A stretch of 64,000 bases of DNA from Sphingopyxis sp. BE259 (GCF_031457495.1 NZ_JAVDWM010000001.1:1104001-1168000), one strand, 5' to 3'; positions 42,236-51,143 are shown, counted from the first letter of the stretch. A program made the numbers and translations. Notes: generated from the sequence alone by a model not told the origin.

Positions 42236-43351
42236 ATGAGGAAGCTTGCCGTCGCTATGGCATTGGCCTCCACCGCCCTGGCTTCGCCTGCTCTGGCGCG
42301 CGACGACTCCTGGTACGTGGGTGTTGGTGCTGGTGCTATGCTGGTCGAAGACCTTGATCTCGATATTGGCACGTTCAACAATGCCGGTTCGGTCGATCAT
42401 CGTGCGGGTTATGACTTCGAAGGTACCGTCGGTTATGATTTCGGCGGTTTCCGCGCTGAAGTCGAAGTCGGCTATCGTGAAGCCGACATCAAGTCGGGCC
42501 GCTTCACCAACCCCGGGATCCCGAACAGCGCCAATGGCGCTGGCACGTTCACCGGTTCGACCGCGCTGAACGGCGACACCAATGCGCTGAGCTTCATGGT
42601 CAACGGCATGCTCGACTTCGGCGACGACGACGGCCTTCAGGGCTTTGTCGGCGGTGGTGCCGGTGTTGCCCGCGTGTCGGTTGAACCCGTGTTCGCCGGC
42701 CCGTTCATCGATGACTCGGATACGGGCTTTGCCTGGCAGGCCATCGCCGGCGTTCGCGCGCCGCTGAGCACCAACTGGGATGTTGGCCTGAAGTATCGCT
42801 TCTTCAACGCCGACAACATCGACCTGGTCGATCAGGCTGGCCGCGACGTTTCGACGCGCTTCCGTTCGCACTCGATCCTCGGTACGCTGACGTACAACTT
42901 CGGTGGTGCACCGGAGCCGGTTGTGGCCCCGCCGCCGCCGCCGCCGCCGCCGCCTCCCCCGCCGCCCCCGCCCCCGCCGCCGCCGCCGGTCGTGCAGTGT
43001 GAGCCTGGGCCGTACATCGTGTACTTCGACTGGGATCAGTCGAACATCACGCCGGAAGCCGCTTCGACGCTCGACAACGCGATCAGCGCCTATAACCGTG
43101 GTTGCACGGGTACGCAGGTCATGCTCGCCGGTCACGCTGACCGTTCGGGTTCGGCCACCTACAACGTCGGTCTGTCGGAACGCCGCAACACCGCGGTTCG
43201 CAGCTACCTGACCGCTCGCGGTATCTCGGATGGCTCGATCAGCGCGCAGGGCTTCGGCGAAAGCCGCCCGGCCGTTGCCACCGCCGATGGCGTCCGCAAC
43301 GACCAGAACCGTCGCGTGGAAATCACTTACGGTCCGAACTCGGGCATGTAA
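42236..43351 (+). CDS. ompA: OmpA-family outer membrane protein with polyproline hinge
   Basis: A 371-residue protein. Signal peptide MRKLAVAMALASTALASPAL-ALA; an eight-strand barrel at about residues 24-215 (DDSWYVGVGAGAMLVEDLDL; WDVGLKYRFFNADNIDLVDQ); a hinge of about 20 successive prolines coded by CCG/CCC/CCT; then an OmpA C-terminal peptidoglycan-binding domain (YIVYFDWDQSNITPEAASTL, LAGHADRSGSATYNVGLSER, GFGESRPAV, NRRVEITYG). The ATG at 42236 has AAAGGGGAA upstream. It anchors the outer membrane to peptidoglycan. Codon use suggests high expression. A terminator follows. Confidence 0.95.
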   Translation: MRKLAVAMALASTALASPALARDDSWYVGVGAGAMLVEDLDLDIGTFNNAGSVDHRAGYDFEGTVGYDFGGFRAEVEVGYREADIKSGRFTNPGIPNSANGAGTFTGSTALNGDTNALSFMVNGMLDFGDDDGLQGFVGGGAGVARVSVEPVFAGPFIDDSDTGFAWQAIAGVRAPLSTNWDVGLKYRFFNADNIDLVDQAGRDVSTRFRSHSILGTLTYNFGGAPEPVVAPPPPPPPPPPPPPPPPPPPPVVQCEPGPYIVYFDWDQSNITPEAASTLDNAISAYNRGCTGTQVMLAGHADRSGSATYNVGLSERRNTAVRSYLTARGISDGSISAQGFGESRPAVATADGVRNDQNRRVEITYGPNSGM

Positions 43352-43391
43352 GATCGGTTTCCGCTCCCGACTGGGACTGGAACGAAAAGAG

Positions 43392-43419
43392 GGGCGGTGC
43401 CGCAAGGCGCCGCCCTTTC
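43392..43419 (+). terminator. Terminator after ompA
   Basis: Stem GGGCGGTGCC-GCAA-GGCGCCGCCC (one G-T pair), followed by TTTCTT; 40 bp after the ompA stop. Confidence 0.85.
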
Positions 43420-43618
43420 TTCATGGGTGCGATGCGCGGCACCCGACTTTGCCGCGCGGTACGCGGTGATGGCGGAGCGATGCCGTTGGCAAATTCCGCT
43501 TGCCCCGATCAATTTATGATATACCATCACAATTTGGGCGCGAGACGGTCTTGGGCCCTTGATGATGGGCGAGCGCCCGGCAATCACGGTGCGATCGACC
43601 CCGACCGGGAGAGAGACG

Positions 43619-44056
43619 ATGCGCCAACGCCGCAGCCAGTTTCATCGCAGCATTTTTCGCGCCGACCCCAATGGCGATCCCGCCATCAATACGACGCCGC
43701 TGATCGACGTCATGCTGGTGATGCTGGTAATGTTCATCATCACCATCCCGCCGCCGACGCATAGCGTCGATGTGACCTTGCCTGCGGACGGCATCGGGAT
43801 TCCGATTGCCGACGAAAACCGGGTGACCATCGATACCGCCGACGTGATCCGCTGGAATGATGAAGCGGTCGATCTGGCCCAACTGGGCATGCTGGTCAAA
43901 CAGGCGGCCGACCGCCCCGAGCCCGCGGCAATCCTGCTCGAACCCGATGCGCGGGCGCGCTACCTGCGCGTCGACGAGGCGATCGGCGCGATCCGGCGCA
44001 ACGGCGGGTCGAAACTCGCCTTTCCGGGGATTCGCGAATATGCCGGGCTGATCTGA
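43619..44056 (+). CDS. ExbD/TolR-family protein
   Basis: A 145-residue protein with one membrane span (DVMLVMLVMFIITIPP, about residues 30-47) preceded by DPAINTTPLIDVMLVML, the ExbD/TolR signature with the functional Asp. The periplasmic part ends in LRVDEAIGAIRRNGGSKLAF. These proteins pair with ExbB/TolQ to convey proton-motive force to the outer membrane; no such gene adjoins, so it works with a partner elsewhere or alone. GGGAGAG 6 bp before the ATG at 43619 fixes the start. Upstream, 43420-43618 holds an AT-rich stretch (around 43510-43530) that may be its promoter. Confidence 0.85.
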   Translation: MRQRRSQFHRSIFRADPNGDPAINTTPLIDVMLVMLVMFIITIPPPTHSVDVTLPADGIGIPIADENRVTIDTADVIRWNDEAVDLAQLGMLVKQAADRPEPAAILLEPDARARYLRVDEAIGAIRRNGGSKLAFPGIREYAGLI

Positions 44057-44076
44057 ACCGATCGCTTCCGCCGTAG

Positions 44077-44613
44077 TCAGGCGGCGGGCGCGGTGCCGGG
44101 GCGCAGATACGCCATCATATAACCGACATAATCGGTCTTGCCGAGCGGTACGCCCATGTGGCGCAGGATCGAATAGGCGGCGACCGCGTGGAAGTAAAAC
44201 TGCGGTTGTGCCCAATCGCGGACGTAGGTGCGGGCGGTCATGTCGAAGGCCATGCCGTTCGGCAGATCGAAAGCGATCGGGCGATCGGGGGCAGTGTCGA
44301 GCGTGGCGGCATCGATCGTATCGAGCCACGCTAGCGTCGTCGCGATCTGCGTCTGGAGGCCTGCGAAGTCGGTTGCGTCATCGGTCAGAGCGGGGGCGCC
44401 GACTGCACCAAGGCGGGTCGGCGGCTGGACCGCTTGCGAACAGGTGAACCGCACTTGGGCGGCCAGCGGGAACATGTCGGGCGCGAGGCGCGCGACGATG
44501 AATTGCAGTTCGCCGACGCCATTCTGCTCACCCCAGGCGAGTGCCTTGTCGAGCTGGGCGGACAGTGCGTTGAGGCCGTTCCGGTAGGCCGGCACGGTCA
44601 TGTCGTAAAGCAT
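44077..44613 (-). CDS. DUF1993 family protein
   Basis: A 178-residue soluble protein: MLYDMTVPAYRNGLNALSAQ, ARLAPDMFPLAAQVRFTCSQ and WAQPQFYFHAVAAYSILRHM, with the closing VPLGKTDYVGYM, are the DUF1993 pattern, of DinB-like four-helix fold and no assigned role. AAGGA seven bases before the ATG at 44613 makes it better than the ATG at 44619. Lies 27 bp after the ABC exporter stop on the same strand? No: the ABC gene is upstream (44641-46440), so these two may form a transcription unit. Confidence 0.85.
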   Translation of the reverse strand: MLYDMTVPAYRNGLNALSAQLDKALAWGEQNGVGELQFIVARLAPDMFPLAAQVRFTCSQAVQPPTRLGAVGAPALTDDATDFAGLQTQIATTLAWLDTIDAATLDTAPDRPIAFDLPNGMAFDMTARTYVRDWAQPQFYFHAVAAYSILRHMGVPLGKTDYVGYMMAYLRPGTAPAA

Positions 44614-44640
44614 CGTCATATCCTTCGAAGGGTCATGGGG

Positions 44641-46440
44641 TCAGGCGGGGGCAAGATTGTCCTGAAATTGCAGGCGCGCGAGGCGGGCATAGAGACCGTC
44701 GGCGGCAACGAGCGCGTCATGTTTGCCCTCCTCCACGATCCGGCCGTTGTCCATCACGATGATCCGATCGGCGGCGCGGACGGTAGCGAGCCGGTGCGCG
44801 ATGACGATCGTTGTCCGATCGTGCATCAATGTTTCCAGCGCGTCCTGCACCAGCTTTTCGGATTCGGCATCGAGCGCCGAGGTCGCCTCGTCGAGCAGCA
44901 GCAGCGGCGCGCGGCGGAGCAGGGCCCGGGCGATCGCGACGCGCTGGCGCTGCCCGCCCGACAGCCGGGCTCCACCTTCGCCCATGAAGGTGTCGAGTCC
45001 TTGCGGCAGCTTGCGGAGGAATTCTTCGGCATTGGCGGCGCGCGCGGCGTCCCACAATTGTTCGTCGGTCGCGTCCCAATTGCCGTAGCGCAGATTGTCG
45101 CGCGCCGAAGCGGCGAAGATGACGGTTTCCTGCGGCACCATCGCGATGCGGGCGCGAATGTCGGCGGGGTCGGCCTCGGTCAGCGGGACGCCGTCGAGCA
45201 GGATTTGCCCGCCCTGCGGGTCGTAGAACCGCTCGGCGAGCTGGAACAGGGTTGATTTGCCGGCGCCCGAGGGACCGACGATCGCCACCGTCTCGCGCGG
45301 CTGGATCGCGAGGTTGAAATCATGGAGCGCCGGAGCGTCGGGGCGGGTCGGATAATGGAATTCGACCTGCGCGAATTCGAGCGTGCCGAGCGATGGTTCG
45401 GGGAAGGCGCGCGGCTGCGCGGGCGGGGCGATGCTGGCTTCCGCGTTGAGCAGTTCGCTCAGCCGTTCGGCGGCCCCCGCGGCGCGCAGAAGATCGCCAT
45501 AGACTTCTGTCAGTGCGCCGAAAGCGCCCGCGACCAGCCCGCCGGTGAGAACGAATGCGGCGATGGTGCCGCCGGTGATGGTCCCCGCGGCGACCCCTTC
45601 GGCGCCGTACCACAGCAGGGTGGTAATCGCGCCGAACAGCAGGCCGATGACGATCGCGGTCATGATCGCACGGAGGCGGATGCGGCGCTTGGCGGTGGCG
45701 AAGGTCGCTTCGACCGCGCTGGCGAAGCGCGCGGCTTCGCGATCTTCCTGGCCGAACGCCTGGACGATCTTCATCGCGCCCAATTGTTCGGAGGTGGTGG
45801 CGCCGATGTCTGCGACGCGGTCCTGGCTCGACCGCGACACATTCTGCAGGCGGCGGCCAAGCAGGACGATCGGCATGATAATGACCGGGATGCCGAGCAG
45901 GATACCGCCGGTGAGCTTTGGCGACAGGGTGAACAGATAGGCGATGCCGCCGATTCCCATCACCATGTTCCGGAGCGCCACCGAGACGGTGGTGCCGACG
46001 ACTTGTTCGATGATCGTGGTGTCCGATGTCATCCGCGAGGCGATTTCGGACGGACGGTTTTCCTCGAAGAACCCCGGTGCGAGGCGGAGCAGGTTGCGCT
46101 GAACCGCCTGGCGGATGTCGGCAACGGTGCGTTCCCCAAGCCAACTGACGAAATAGAAGCGCAGCGCCGTGGCGAGAGCGAGGGTCAGAACGATGCCGTA
46201 GAACAGGCGGAAATGCGGCGCGACGTCGCCGCCGCCGGCGACAAAGCCGCTGTCGATCATTTCCTTGAACTGCCAGGGGATCGCCAGCGTCGCGAGCGCC
46301 GCGATCCCGAGCGCGACCGCGGCGATCGCCAGTTGCAGCGGATAGGCGCTGGCATAATGCCAAATCATCCTGAGGCTGCCGAGCTTGCGGCGCGGCTGCG
46401 CGGGGGTTTTTGCGGCGGAGGGGTCGGGGGTGCTGGCCAT
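44641..46440 (-). CDS. ABC exporter, MsbA/lipid-A or multidrug type (fused permease-ATPase)
   Basis: A 599-residue half-transporter. Six spans lie in residues 30-330. The nucleotide-binding domain has Walker A GPSGAGKST at 389-397, signature LSGGQ at 493-497, Walker B LLLLDEAT with D517/E518 and the H-loop IVIAHRLATVRAADRI. Homologues in sphingomonads are annotated as ABC transporter transmembrane proteins of the MsbA/MDR group; substrate unknown. The frame continues up to 46584, but the ATG at 46440 is better placed; the 5' extension is not conserved-looking. Confidence 0.9.
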   Translation of the reverse strand: MASTPDPSAAKTPAQPRRKLGSLRMIWHYASAYPLQLAIAAVALGIAALATLAIPWQFKEMIDSGFVAGGGDVAPHFRLFYGIVLTLALATALRFYFVSWLGERTVADIRQAVQRNLLRLAPGFFEENRPSEIASRMTSDTTIIEQVVGTTVSVALRNMVMGIGGIAYLFTLSPKLTGGILLGIPVIIMPIVLLGRRLQNVSRSSQDRVADIGATTSEQLGAMKIVQAFGQEDREAARFASAVEATFATAKRRIRLRAIMTAIVIGLLFGAITTLLWYGAEGVAAGTITGGTIAAFVLTGGLVAGAFGALTEVYGDLLRAAGAAERLSELLNAEASIAPPAQPRAFPEPSLGTLEFAQVEFHYPTRPDAPALHDFNLAIQPRETVAIVGPSGAGKSTLFQLAERFYDPQGGQILLDGVPLTEADPADIRARIAMVPQETVIFAASARDNLRYGNWDATDEQLWDAARAANAEEFLRKLPQGLDTFMGEGGARLSGGQRQRVAIARALLRRAPLLLLDEATSALDAESEKLVQDALETLMHDRTTIVIAHRLATVRAADRIIVMDNGRIVEEGKHDALVAADGLYARLARLQFQDNLAPA

Positions 46441-46574
46441 CGCATTGGCCCTAGCAGTGGCGCTGGCCGCGCTCAACGGCGCAGAATGACCCTCTGCTTC
46501 AAGCGCTTTGAAGCGGTGCTGCACGCCGAAGGATGCAGAAACAGAGCAAAGTTCCGCGTCAAAACCGATTATGA

Positions 46575-46583
46575 TGCATTGCA
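46575..46583. promoter_or_regulatory. Candidate PhaR-type site upstream of phaZ
   Basis: TGCATTGCA, within GATGCATTGCACAATG, lies about 80 bp before the PHA depolymerase gene. PhaR repressors of alphaproteobacteria bind palindromes of the TGC-N3/4-GCA kind, and this fits the half-sites. A nine-base match can be chance. Confidence 0.35.
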
Positions 46584-46661
46584 CAATGAGACGGAAGCCC
46601 TAGACTGGTGCCGACAAACGGTCGCCCGAAGAGCGCCGGGGCTGCCAAGGAACCATCGCAT

Positions 46662-47882
46662 ATGTTGTATCACGCCTTTGAAATGCAGAAAAGCTGGCTG
46701 GCGGGCGCAAGTGCGCTGGCGACCGCGGGGGCGCAGGTGATGCAACATCCGGCGAACCCGCTCGGCTATTTCGGCGGCAGTCCGCAGTTCGCCTCGGCGC
46801 TGGAAGTGTTCGCGCATGCTGCGGCGCCGCGCGGCAAGCCGGGGTTCGAGCTGTACGAAACCGAGGTCGATGGCGAAACAGTTCGCGTGACCGAAGCGAT
46901 CGAGGCGCGCAAGCCGTTCGGTCAGCTCAAGCATTTCAAGCATAAGGGCACGACGGACGCGCCGAAGTTGTTGATCGTCGCCCCGATGTCGGGCCATTAT
47001 GCGACGTTGCTGCGCGGCACGGTCGAAAGGATGCTGCCCGGGCATGACGTGTGGATCACCGACTGGCGTGACGCGCGCAACGTGCCGCTGGAAGCGGGCA
47101 AGTTCGACCTCGACGACTATATTGATTATCTGATCGGCTGGATGGAGCATATCGGCCCCGGCGCGCATATGCTGGCGGTGTGCCAGCCGTCGGTCCCGGC
47201 GCTGGCCGCCGCCGCGATCATGGCGGCGGACAAGAACAAGTGCCGCCCTGCGACGCTGACGATGATGGGCGGACCGATCGACACGCGCAAGGCGCCGACG
47301 GCGGTCAACCAGCATGCGATGACGCGGCCGCATGCGTGGTTTCAGGAAAATGTCATCGCCACGGTCCCCGCTTATTATCCGGGCGCCGGACGCCGCGTTT
47401 ATCCAGGCTTTTTGCAGCTGGCCGGCTTCATGTCGATGAACCTGGGCAATCACATGATGAGCCACTGGTCGATGTTCAAACATCTGGTCGACGGTGACGG
47501 CGAAGAGGCCGACAAGACCAAGGAATTCTATGACGAATATCGCTCGGTGTGCGACATGACCGCCGAATTCTATCTGCAGACCGTCGATGTGGTGTTCCAG
47601 CGCCACGCGCTGCCCAAGGGCGAGATGCTGCACCGTGGCCAGCCGGTCGATCTGAATGCGATCGAGGATATTGCGATCCTGGCGATCGAGGGCGAGCGCG
47701 ACGATATTTCAGGAATCGGTCAGACCAAGGCGGCGCTGACGCTGGCGAAATCGCTGCCGACCGAGAAGAAGAAATACCTGATGGCGAAGACGGTCGGCCA
47801 TTATGGCATCTTCAACGGCCGCAAATGGCGCGAGGATATTGCGCCGGTGGTCGAAGGGTGGATCCGCAGCAACGGCGGGTGA
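46662..47882 (+). CDS. phaZ: Intracellular polyhydroxyalkanoate depolymerase
   Basis: A 406-residue protein of the intracellular PhaZ family, which hydrolyses stored polyhydroxybutyrate granules. The active-site cysteine is C174 in HMLAVCQPSVPALAAAAIMA, the Asp lies in ILAIEGERDDISG, and the His is H380 in VGHYGIFNGRKWRED; the oxyanion region is LLIVAPMSGHYATLLRG. Length typical. The frame begins at 46608, but MLYHAFEMQKSWLAG at 46662 is the family start with AAGGA upstream. No other PHA gene is in the window. Confidence 0.93.
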   Translation: MLYHAFEMQKSWLAGASALATAGAQVMQHPANPLGYFGGSPQFASALEVFAHAAAPRGKPGFELYETEVDGETVRVTEAIEARKPFGQLKHFKHKGTTDAPKLLIVAPMSGHYATLLRGTVERMLPGHDVWITDWRDARNVPLEAGKFDLDDYIDYLIGWMEHIGPGAHMLAVCQPSVPALAAAAIMAADKNKCRPATLTMMGGPIDTRKAPTAVNQHAMTRPHAWFQENVIATVPAYYPGAGRRVYPGFLQLAGFMSMNLGNHMMSHWSMFKHLVDGDGEEADKTKEFYDEYRSVCDMTAEFYLQTVDVVFQRHALPKGEMLHRGQPVDLNAIEDIAILAIEGERDDISGIGQTKAALTLAKSLPTEKKKYLMAKTVGHYGIFNGRKWREDIAPVVEGWIRSNGG

Positions 47883-47937
47883 GGTCGGGTTGCGACCGGT
47901 TGCGGACGTTCCGCATTTCTTGACTTCGTCATCCCCG

Positions 47938-48004
47938 CGAAAGCGGGGACCCAAAGCGTGCGTCGGCGGGCCTGTCCCTGGGTTCCCGCTTTCGCGGGAA
48001 TGAC
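47938..48004. repeat. Palindromic repeat, direct copy of the 33.7-kb element
   Basis: GTCATCCCCGCGAAAGCGGG ... CCCGCTTTCGCGGGAATGAC. Similarity to the copies at 33.7 and 51.2 kb extends on both sides (about 47900-48050). It fills the gap after phaZ. Confidence 0.85.
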
Positions 48005-48067
48005 GAGGGTGGGGTATGGCAGCTCTCCACCCCAAAGCCGACCAGCGCACCACCGGGTTCGCCTCTT

Positions 48068-48463
48068 TCAATGCATGGGCGACGTCCGCACCGCCCAATA
48101 GACCAGATAGAGCAATCCCGCCCATAACAGCAGGATGAACGCCAGGCCGCTACGGCTCGACGGGCGTTCGCTCGCGGCTTCGGCGGCGGCATGGAGTTCC
48201 TGCCACAGCGGGGCGGGGATCAGGCGGCGCACCGCCCATAATCCCAGCGGCACAATGAACAGGTCGTCGAGCCACCCCAACACCGGAATGAAATCGGGGA
48301 TCAGGTCGATTGGCGACAGCGCATAAGCGGCGACGGCGACCGCCAGGAAACGCGCGAGCATCGGCACTCGCGAATCGCGAGCGGCGAACCAGGCGGCGTG
48401 CGCCTCGACCGCTAGGCGGTGGCCGAGGTCGCCGATGCGTTCGGAAAGGGATTTGCCGGTCAT
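48068..48463 (-). CDS. YkvA-like DUF1232 membrane protein
   Basis: A 131-residue protein. ARFLAVAVAAYALSPIDLIP and DFIPVLGWLDDLFIVPLGLW are the DUF1232 (YkvA) signature; a further span is at the end (GLAFILLLWAGLLYLVYW). Function unknown. It diverges from the dgcA gene with 24 bp between starts. Confidence 0.85.
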   Translation of the reverse strand: MTGKSLSERIGDLGHRLAVEAHAAWFAARDSRVPMLARFLAVAVAAYALSPIDLIPDFIPVLGWLDDLFIVPLGLWAVRRLIPAPLWQELHAAAEAASERPSSRSGLAFILLLWAGLLYLVYWAVRTSPMH

Positions 48464-48487
48464 TGCGATCTACATTAGCCTTCCTGC

Positions 48488-49480
48488 ATGGCTATCCAAC
48501 TGAAAAGCGCGCGGGTCGAACGTTGGGCGGTTGCGGGATCATTCGTGATCGCGCGCGGCGCCAGCACATTCGTCGATGTCGTCGTCGCTGAGGTCGAGTG
48601 TGGCGGCGCGGTCGGACGCGGCGAGGGCACCCCGATCACTTATCTGGGCGAGGATGCGGCAGGGTGCCGCGACCAGTTGCTGCATGTCGCGCCGCATATC
48701 GCCGCGCTAGGCGCTGCCGATGCGCGCGCCGCAGTGCAGGAGCTGATGGCGCCCGGCGCCGCGCGCAACGCGCTCGATTGTGCGCTGTGGGATGTGGAGG
48801 CGAAGCAGCGCGGACTGCGTCTGTGGCAGCTTGTGGGCTGTGACGGGGCGCCGACCGCGCGAGTCACCGCCTTCACGATCTCGCTAGGGTCGCCGGGGGC
48901 GATGGCCGAACAGGCTGCGACTGCCGCCGCTGATGGCTATCGCCTGTTCAAGCTCAAGCTGACCGGCGAGGATGACCGGCTGCGCGTCGCCGCGGTCCGC
49001 AAAGGCGCACCCGAAGCGCGGCTGATCGTCGATGCCAACGAAAGCTGGGGCGGGATCGACCTGTTGAGCGAGGCCGAGGCGCTGGCCGACATGGCGGTTG
49101 AAATGATCGAGCAGCCGGTGCCGGTCGGAGCCGACGCTTTGCTCGATCCGATTTACGCGCCGATACCCTTTGTTGCCGACGAAAGCTGTCAGACTGCGGC
49201 CGATATCGCGCGGATCGGTGCATTTTACGACGGGGTCAATATCAAGCTGGACAAGGCGGGCGGGCTGACCGAGGCGCTGCGGATCGCCGATGCCGCCGAC
49301 GCGGCGGGGCTGTCGATCATGGTCGGGTGCATGCTATCGACCAGCTTGGCGATCGCGCCTGCGTTCGTGCTGGCGCAGCGCGCGAAATGGGTAGATCTCG
49401 ACGGTCCCGCGCTGCTGGAGCGCGACCGCGAGGGCGGCTTCGAGTTTCGCGAGGGGCGGATCGGGCCGCGGGTGGGCTAA
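48488..49480 (+). CDS. dgcA: Dipeptide epimerase / N-acetyl-Glu racemase-like enolase-superfamily enzyme
   Basis: A 330-residue enolase-superfamily enzyme. The catalytic lysine pair is in LFKLKLTGED; metal ligands are in LIVDANESWGG, EMIEQPVPVG and FVADESCQTA; the second base is the Lys in NIKLDKAGGLTEAL; the closing MVGCMLSTSLAIAPA is typical. This matches the L-Ala-D/L-Glu epimerase and DgcA subgroup, used in recycling of peptidoglycan peptides. The DgcA symbol is the one used in proteobacterial annotations; substrate is inferred. Confidence 0.85.
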   Translation: MAIQLKSARVERWAVAGSFVIARGASTFVDVVVAEVECGGAVGRGEGTPITYLGEDAAGCRDQLLHVAPHIAALGAADARAAVQELMAPGAARNALDCALWDVEAKQRGLRLWQLVGCDGAPTARVTAFTISLGSPGAMAEQAATAAADGYRLFKLKLTGEDDRLRVAAVRKGAPEARLIVDANESWGGIDLLSEAEALADMAVEMIEQPVPVGADALLDPIYAPIPFVADESCQTAADIARIGAFYDGVNIKLDKAGGLTEALRIADAADAAGLSIMVGCMLSTSLAIAPAFVLAQRAKWVDLDGPALLERDREGGFEFREGRIGPRVG

Positions 49481-49578
49481 GCCGTCGCCCGCGCGAAGGC
49501 GGGGGCCGCCATCGTTCTACCCTTATAGGGCAGCTTAAGACCGACAGCGGTCCCGGCTTTCGCGGGAACGACGGATAG

Positions 49579-50043
49579 TTACAGCGCCACTTCGGCGTGT
49601 TGGCCCAGTTCGCCTTCCTTCATCGTCATGCCGGTCATCAGTTTGAAGATGCCCTTGATGCCGGGGTCGGCGGTCCAGATTTCGGCGTTGGCCAAGTCGA
49701 AGCGGAGCAGGACCAGCTTGGGGTCATCCTTGCCGCCCTCGTACCAGGCCGCGATGCCGTTGTTCCACAGCCGGTCGAGCACCGCGCGGTCGCTCTCGTG
49801 AACCAGAGTTCCCGAAATGCACGCGAACAGGTCGTGGCCTTTCGAAGCGAACTGCGCCATGGCTGGACCACCGCCCGCCAAGCGGTTGTCGGTCGAAGTA
49901 AAAAACCAGAAAGCACTATTGGCGTCCTTGTCGAGCTGGGCGTTCATCGGAATATGATGCTCACGCCCGCCGGTCGCGCCGATCATGACATAGGGGCTGT
50001 CGGCCAGCGCCTTCCAGAATTGTTTCTTGATGTCGTCGCTCAT
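49579..50043 (-). CDS. Pyridoxamine-5'-phosphate-oxidase-like (general stress protein 26) protein
   Basis: A 154-residue split-barrel flavin-binding protein: FWKALADSPYVMIGATGGRE, NSAFWFFTSTDNRLAGGGPA and KLVLLRFDLANAEIWTADPG, GIFKLMTGM. It matches the general-stress-protein-26 branch of pyridoxamine oxidase-like proteins; not true PdxH. AGGAG lies 7 bp before the ATG at 50043. It follows the VOC gene by 14 bp, so the two form an operon. Confidence 0.82.
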   Translation of the reverse strand: MSDDIKKQFWKALADSPYVMIGATGGREHHIPMNAQLDKDANSAFWFFTSTDNRLAGGGPAMAQFASKGHDLFACISGTLVHESDRAVLDRLWNNGIAAWYEGGKDDPKLVLLRFDLANAEIWTADPGIKGIFKLMTGMTMKEGELGQHAEVAL

Positions 50044-50057
50044 GATCGGGCTCCTTT

Positions 50058-50504
50058 TCATTTCAGCATGACATCTAAACGCGACAACCGTTCGTATGTT
50101 GCTCGGCTGAGCGTGGTTTTTTGCTCGGCGTAACTGACGACTTCATATTCGATGCCGTCGGGATCGAAGAAATAGAAGCGGCGGCCGGGTTCGTAATCGC
50201 CGTGCTCGAACGGGACGAGGCCGACGGCCTTTACCCGGCCTTCGATGACGTCGAGATCATCGACTTGCACGCCGATATGGTTGAGCGGGGCGCCCTTTGA
50301 ATATTGGGCGCCGGCATGTTGGCCGTCGCGGCCGGTATAAAGCGCGACATAGGCGGCTTCGCTGCCGAGGTGGATGGTGCGCCCGCCATCGCGCGCCGGA
50401 CCCCGCCAGCGTTCGTGCCAACCAAAGATCGCTGAGAGAATGGCGGCAGTGCGATCGGGGTCGCTGACCGTCAGATTGACATGCTCGATGAAGGGACGCG
50501 TCAC
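50058..50504 (-). CDS. VOC family (glyoxalase-like) protein
   Basis: A 148-residue vicinal-oxygen-chelate protein: FIEHVNLTVSDPDRTAAILS, APLNHIGVQVDDLDVIEGRV and GRRFYFFDPDGIEYEVVSYA. Metal-ligand His and Glu are visible in NHIG and EYEV. It starts at GTG, with AGGAG 7 bp upstream. It lies divergent to soxR, with a SoxR-like box between, so it may be SoxR-controlled. Confidence 0.85.
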   Translation of the reverse strand: MTRPFIEHVNLTVSDPDRTAAILSAIFGWHERWRGPARDGGRTIHLGSEAAYVALYTGRDGQHAGAQYSKGAPLNHIGVQVDDLDVIEGRVKAVGLVPFEHGDYEPGRRFYFFDPDGIEYEVVSYAEQKTTLSRATYERLSRLDVMLK

Positions 50505-50539
50505 GTGATTGCTCCTGATTCGGGTTGACGTTGCGGATT

Positions 50540-50557
50540 TTGCAAGTTCAAGTGAGG
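50540..50557. promoter_or_regulatory. Candidate SoxR box
   Basis: TTGCAAGTTCAAGTGAGG agrees with the known SoxR palindrome (CCTCAAGTTAACTTGAGG) at 12 of 18 positions, and TTTAGAT follows on the plus strand, as a -10 follows the box in soxS. It lies between the VOC gene and soxR; the repeat at 50575 separates it from soxR. Confidence 0.45.
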
Positions 50558-50574
50558 TTTAGATCAAGGCTATT

Positions 50575-50659
50575 CGTCATTGCGAGCGAGGCGACGCAAT
50601 CCAGGGCGTCTTCCGCGACTCTGGATTGCCGCGTCGCCTGCGGCTCCTCGCAATGACGA
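50575..50659. repeat. CGTCATTGCGAGCGAGGCGA-type palindromic repeat
   Basis: An 85-bp element with ends CGTCATTGCGAG and CTCGCAATGACG as inverted copies, and the inside CGACGCAATCC / GGATTGCCGCGTCG. This third repeat class is common in alphaproteobacteria. Here it sits in the soxR 5' region. Confidence 0.85.
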
Positions 50660-50672
50660 GACGGAGAATGAG

Positions 50673-51143
50673 ATGCACCGCACCGACCTTATTGCCATCG
50701 GCGAACTTTCGGCGCGCACCGGGGTCGCGGTGTCGGCGATCCGCTTTTACGAGGCGAAGGGGCTGGTCGAAGCGCTCCGCACCGGCGGCGGCCAGCGGCG
50801 CTTCCTGCGCGCCGACATTCGCCGCGTGTCGTTCATCTTGATCGCGCAGCAACTGGGGCTGAGTCTGGGGGAGATTGCGGCCGAGCTTGGCAGGCTGCCC
50901 GCCGGGCGGACGCCGAACGGGGCTGACTGGACGCGGATCAGCACCGCGCTGCGCGCGCGGATCGACGGCCAGATCGCGGCGCTGGAGCGGACGCGCGCAC
51001 TGCTCGGCAATTGCATCGGTTGCGGGTGCTTGAGCCTGAAAAAATGCGGGCTGTATAACCCACAGGACAAGGCGGCGCAGCGCGGCGCGGGGCCGCGTTA
51101 TGTGATGGGCGACCGGGCAGGGGAGATTGCGGAGGTCGGGTGA
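50673..51143 (+). CDS. soxR: Redox-sensitive MerR-family activator SoxR
   Basis: A 156-residue MerR protein. Winged helix-turn-helix at residues 6-50 (IGELSARTGVAVSAIRFYEA, QRRFLRADIRRVSFI), a dimerisation helix and the [2Fe-2S] cluster motif CIGCGCLSLKKC, with cysteines 114, 117, 119 and 125. SoxR is activated by redox-cycling compounds. In non-enteric bacteria targets are often pumps, oxidoreductases and monooxygenases; a VOC/flavin pair (divergent) and an ABM monooxygenase (convergent) lie beside it. The ATG at 50673 has GGAG at 9 bp. Confidence 0.95.
   Translation: MHRTDLIAIGELSARTGVAVSAIRFYEAKGLVEALRTGGGQRRFLRADIRRVSFILIAQQLGLSLGEIAAELGRLPAGRTPNGADWTRISTALRARIDGQIAALERTRALLGNCIGCGCLSLKKCGLYNPQDKAAQRGAGPRYVMGDRAGEIAEVG

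Noticed and set aside
42840..43017. Poly-glycine frame antisense to the ompA hinge
   Set aside because: It is just the complement of the proline codons.
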